Source of the DNA: Glutinoglossum americanum
Lineage: Eukaryota; Ascomycota; Geoglossomycetes; Geoglossales; Geoglossaceae
Direction: 5' to 3'
Length of the DNA: 28,948 bases
Assembly (NCBI GenBank): GCA_020080175.1
Contig: JAGHQL010000245.1
Location: 1-28,948, forward strand
Shown here: positions 27,410 through 28,948 of the stretch, one piece after another
How the letters are laid out: each line of letters starts with the position of its first letter
Numbering within the stretch: position 1 is the first letter of the stretch
The notes under the pieces: generated by a model
What the model was told of the DNA's origin: nothing
What the model saw: only the letters and a program-made list of their open reading frames with translations
Databases searched by the model: none
Position numbers and translations under genes: made by a program

Positions 27410-28948
27410 AATTCTTAAGACATGATCATAAAACTTTATATAGATATTCTTTAACATATGGATAATTTAAATGAAATATGATTTCAAACAACTATTGCAT
27501 ATATGATAATAAAATTTATTATATAAATAATATCTTTATTTTTTTACCTCAAATCTAATTATTATATTAATATAACATGTAATATTATTTAAATTAATCA
27601 TTATATACTTAATAAATCTTTCAATAAGTAATTTTAATATTTTGAAAGTTTTAAACTAATATAAATTAAAAAATATAAAAATATCTATAGAGGTTTACAT
27701 CAAAAGTAATCGAACTCCTAACTAGAATCAATTAAGTGAAATGCTGCTTTAAGGAAGTTTAGCTTTTCTTAGTAGAAGGTAAGCTTAATTAGATTTTGGT
27801 ATGGTAATGCCTAAATAAAGTCTAAAGAGATATCTTAAAACTTTTGATGCAGGCCTTCATAATTATTTAATATTATTAAAAAACTTATACTTTTCTTTTA
27901 TTTTCAACCTAACTTTCATATCAATTATTTATTTTAATAACTTTTTTCTTATAGTTATTATTTGTTATAGTATTTGCTAAGTAAGAGTCTAGTGTCAGAT
28001 TTTAAGGAAGTTGTCATGACTCGTAGTCAGTTACCCAGCGAGGCCATTTAGGCTCTCACGGCCGGGTAACTAGCTCAGGTTACACAAATAGCGACTTGTC
28101 TATATAGCGATATAGATTCCGAAAGTATCTATTCTTATTACTTTATGACCTTTAGTTTATTATTGAAAGTCCATCATATATATAAAGAGCTCGCTGGCCT
28201 CTTGCTAAAGGTCAGCAATTAGTTCTTCTACATCTTTTGCTTACTAGAATCAAGTCTATTCTATCTACTTTATATTTTAAATTAAGCTGATATCAAGTCG
28301 CTCTGAACCATCGACCATTAAGTTCATCTATTAGTCTTCGTACATCTATACCTTACCTAGATGCAGACTAGTCGACCAGCTATCATCATTGCTGCGGGGT
28401 GCGATGTCATACTATTATCGACCTCTCAAGAGCCCTCGGCGTTAGAGTGCCTTTATGTCGCCTTGGTATTGAAAGTTCTTACAGAAGTACTATAAGTACT
28501 TAAAATTCGAAAAGATTGCTTGAAAGATTATTTATAAACTCATAAGTTTTTAAACTTAAGTAGATATTATAACTTAATTAGAGGTCTGATAAGATGTCAA
28601 AAGAGATTAGTTTAAGTAGTAGGATAGGTATGAACTACTGAATAGCTTCTATTAGATGAATTATATACAAGAGATAAGTTGACTAATAGAGATTAAAAAA
28701 TTAATTCTGTTTGTCAAAAAAAAGACTTACAGACTTAATTAGCTTAAGTACAGATCATATATTAGTCTGAACTTATAAGTTCTGCCTCTTACAACTCTAT
28801 ATACTATAATATCTAGTTAGCCAATAAATAAATTAAAAAAGAGAGTTAGCTTTAAGAAAAGCTAATAAAGTATAAAAACAGTTTTTTTTATATGTGTCAC
28901 GGCACATAAAGACAGGGCTTGTAAGCTTAGATCAGTATAGGGTCTGTG
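27410..28948. other. AT-rich, repeat-derived block at the right edge
   Basis: About 110 bases past the transporter stop the composition changes sharply to almost pure A/T, TpA-rich sequence with no open frames, continuing to the window end. Small islands of normal GC remain at about 28012-28110 and 28375-28470. This is how RIP-mutated transposon islands look in Pezizomycotina; the RIP reading is inference from composition. Confidence 0.8.
28012..28948. mobile_element. Possible LTR-retroelement fossil (degraded)
   Basis: A TGTCATGAC-type 5' end at 28012 is followed by a GC island and a TATATAAAG box near 28177, the arrangement seen in fungal LTRs. The stretch beyond about 28470 could be eroded internal sequence. 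A similar TGTCACGG start occurs at 28895. Ends and family are not resolvable; if real, it is an old, heavily decayed copy that extends past or ends at the window edge. Confidence 0.3.

Overview
The window looks like nuclear DNA of a filamentous ascomycete (Pezizomycotina). The genes carry many short GT-AG introns of about 50-110 bases. The families are typical of these fungi: CYP58-like P450, acetamidase, PDR-type ABC transporter, hemerythrin-like protein and fungal-type kinase. The coding part has moderate to high GC. The last 1.5 kb switches abruptly to extremely AT-rich sequence, as in RIP-eroded repeat islands. I cannot place the species.

Layout. (1) 1-1311, minus: 5' part of a P450, cut by the left edge. 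(2) 2541-5083, minus: a complete amidase that I resolve into 12 exons, one of them only 24 bases, with one apparent GC-AG intron lying between two copies of an 8-base repeat. (3) 6012-9509, plus: one long reading frame fusing a TMCO4/DUF726-type alpha/beta-hydrolase to a complete protein kinase; this is the most unusual gene here. (4) 9510-12589: about 3 kb with no supportable gene. (5) 12590-13566, minus: a two-exon hemerythrin-like protein with a C-terminal hydrophobic segment. (6) 14223-15341, minus: a 3-beta-hydroxysteroid dehydrogenase/Erg26-like enzyme. (7) 16966-18759, plus: a three-exon P450. (8) 19489-21446, minus: a two-exon P450 of a different family. (9) 22248-27299, plus: a ten-exon full-length PDR (ABC-G) transporter, head-to-head with the previous P450. 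(10) about 27410-28948: AT-rich, repeat-derived sequence with a possible LTR-retroelement fossil.

How the genes may work together. The block 14.2-27.3 kb (steroid-type dehydrogenase, two unrelated P450s, drug-efflux pump) resembles the tailoring-and-export half of a terpenoid/steroid-like secondary metabolite cluster. No backbone synthase or cyclase and no pathway-specific transcription factor is visible, so this is inference. The P450-transporter pair shares one 801-base promoter containing a perfect 12-base palindrome. The amidase and the hydrolase-kinase fusion have no clear link to that block; the fusion is better read as a signalling or immunity-like architecture.

Method note. Exon joins were made by hand from splice signals, reading frame and family resemblance. 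In every multi-exon gene the phases close exactly. No alignment or database search was run.
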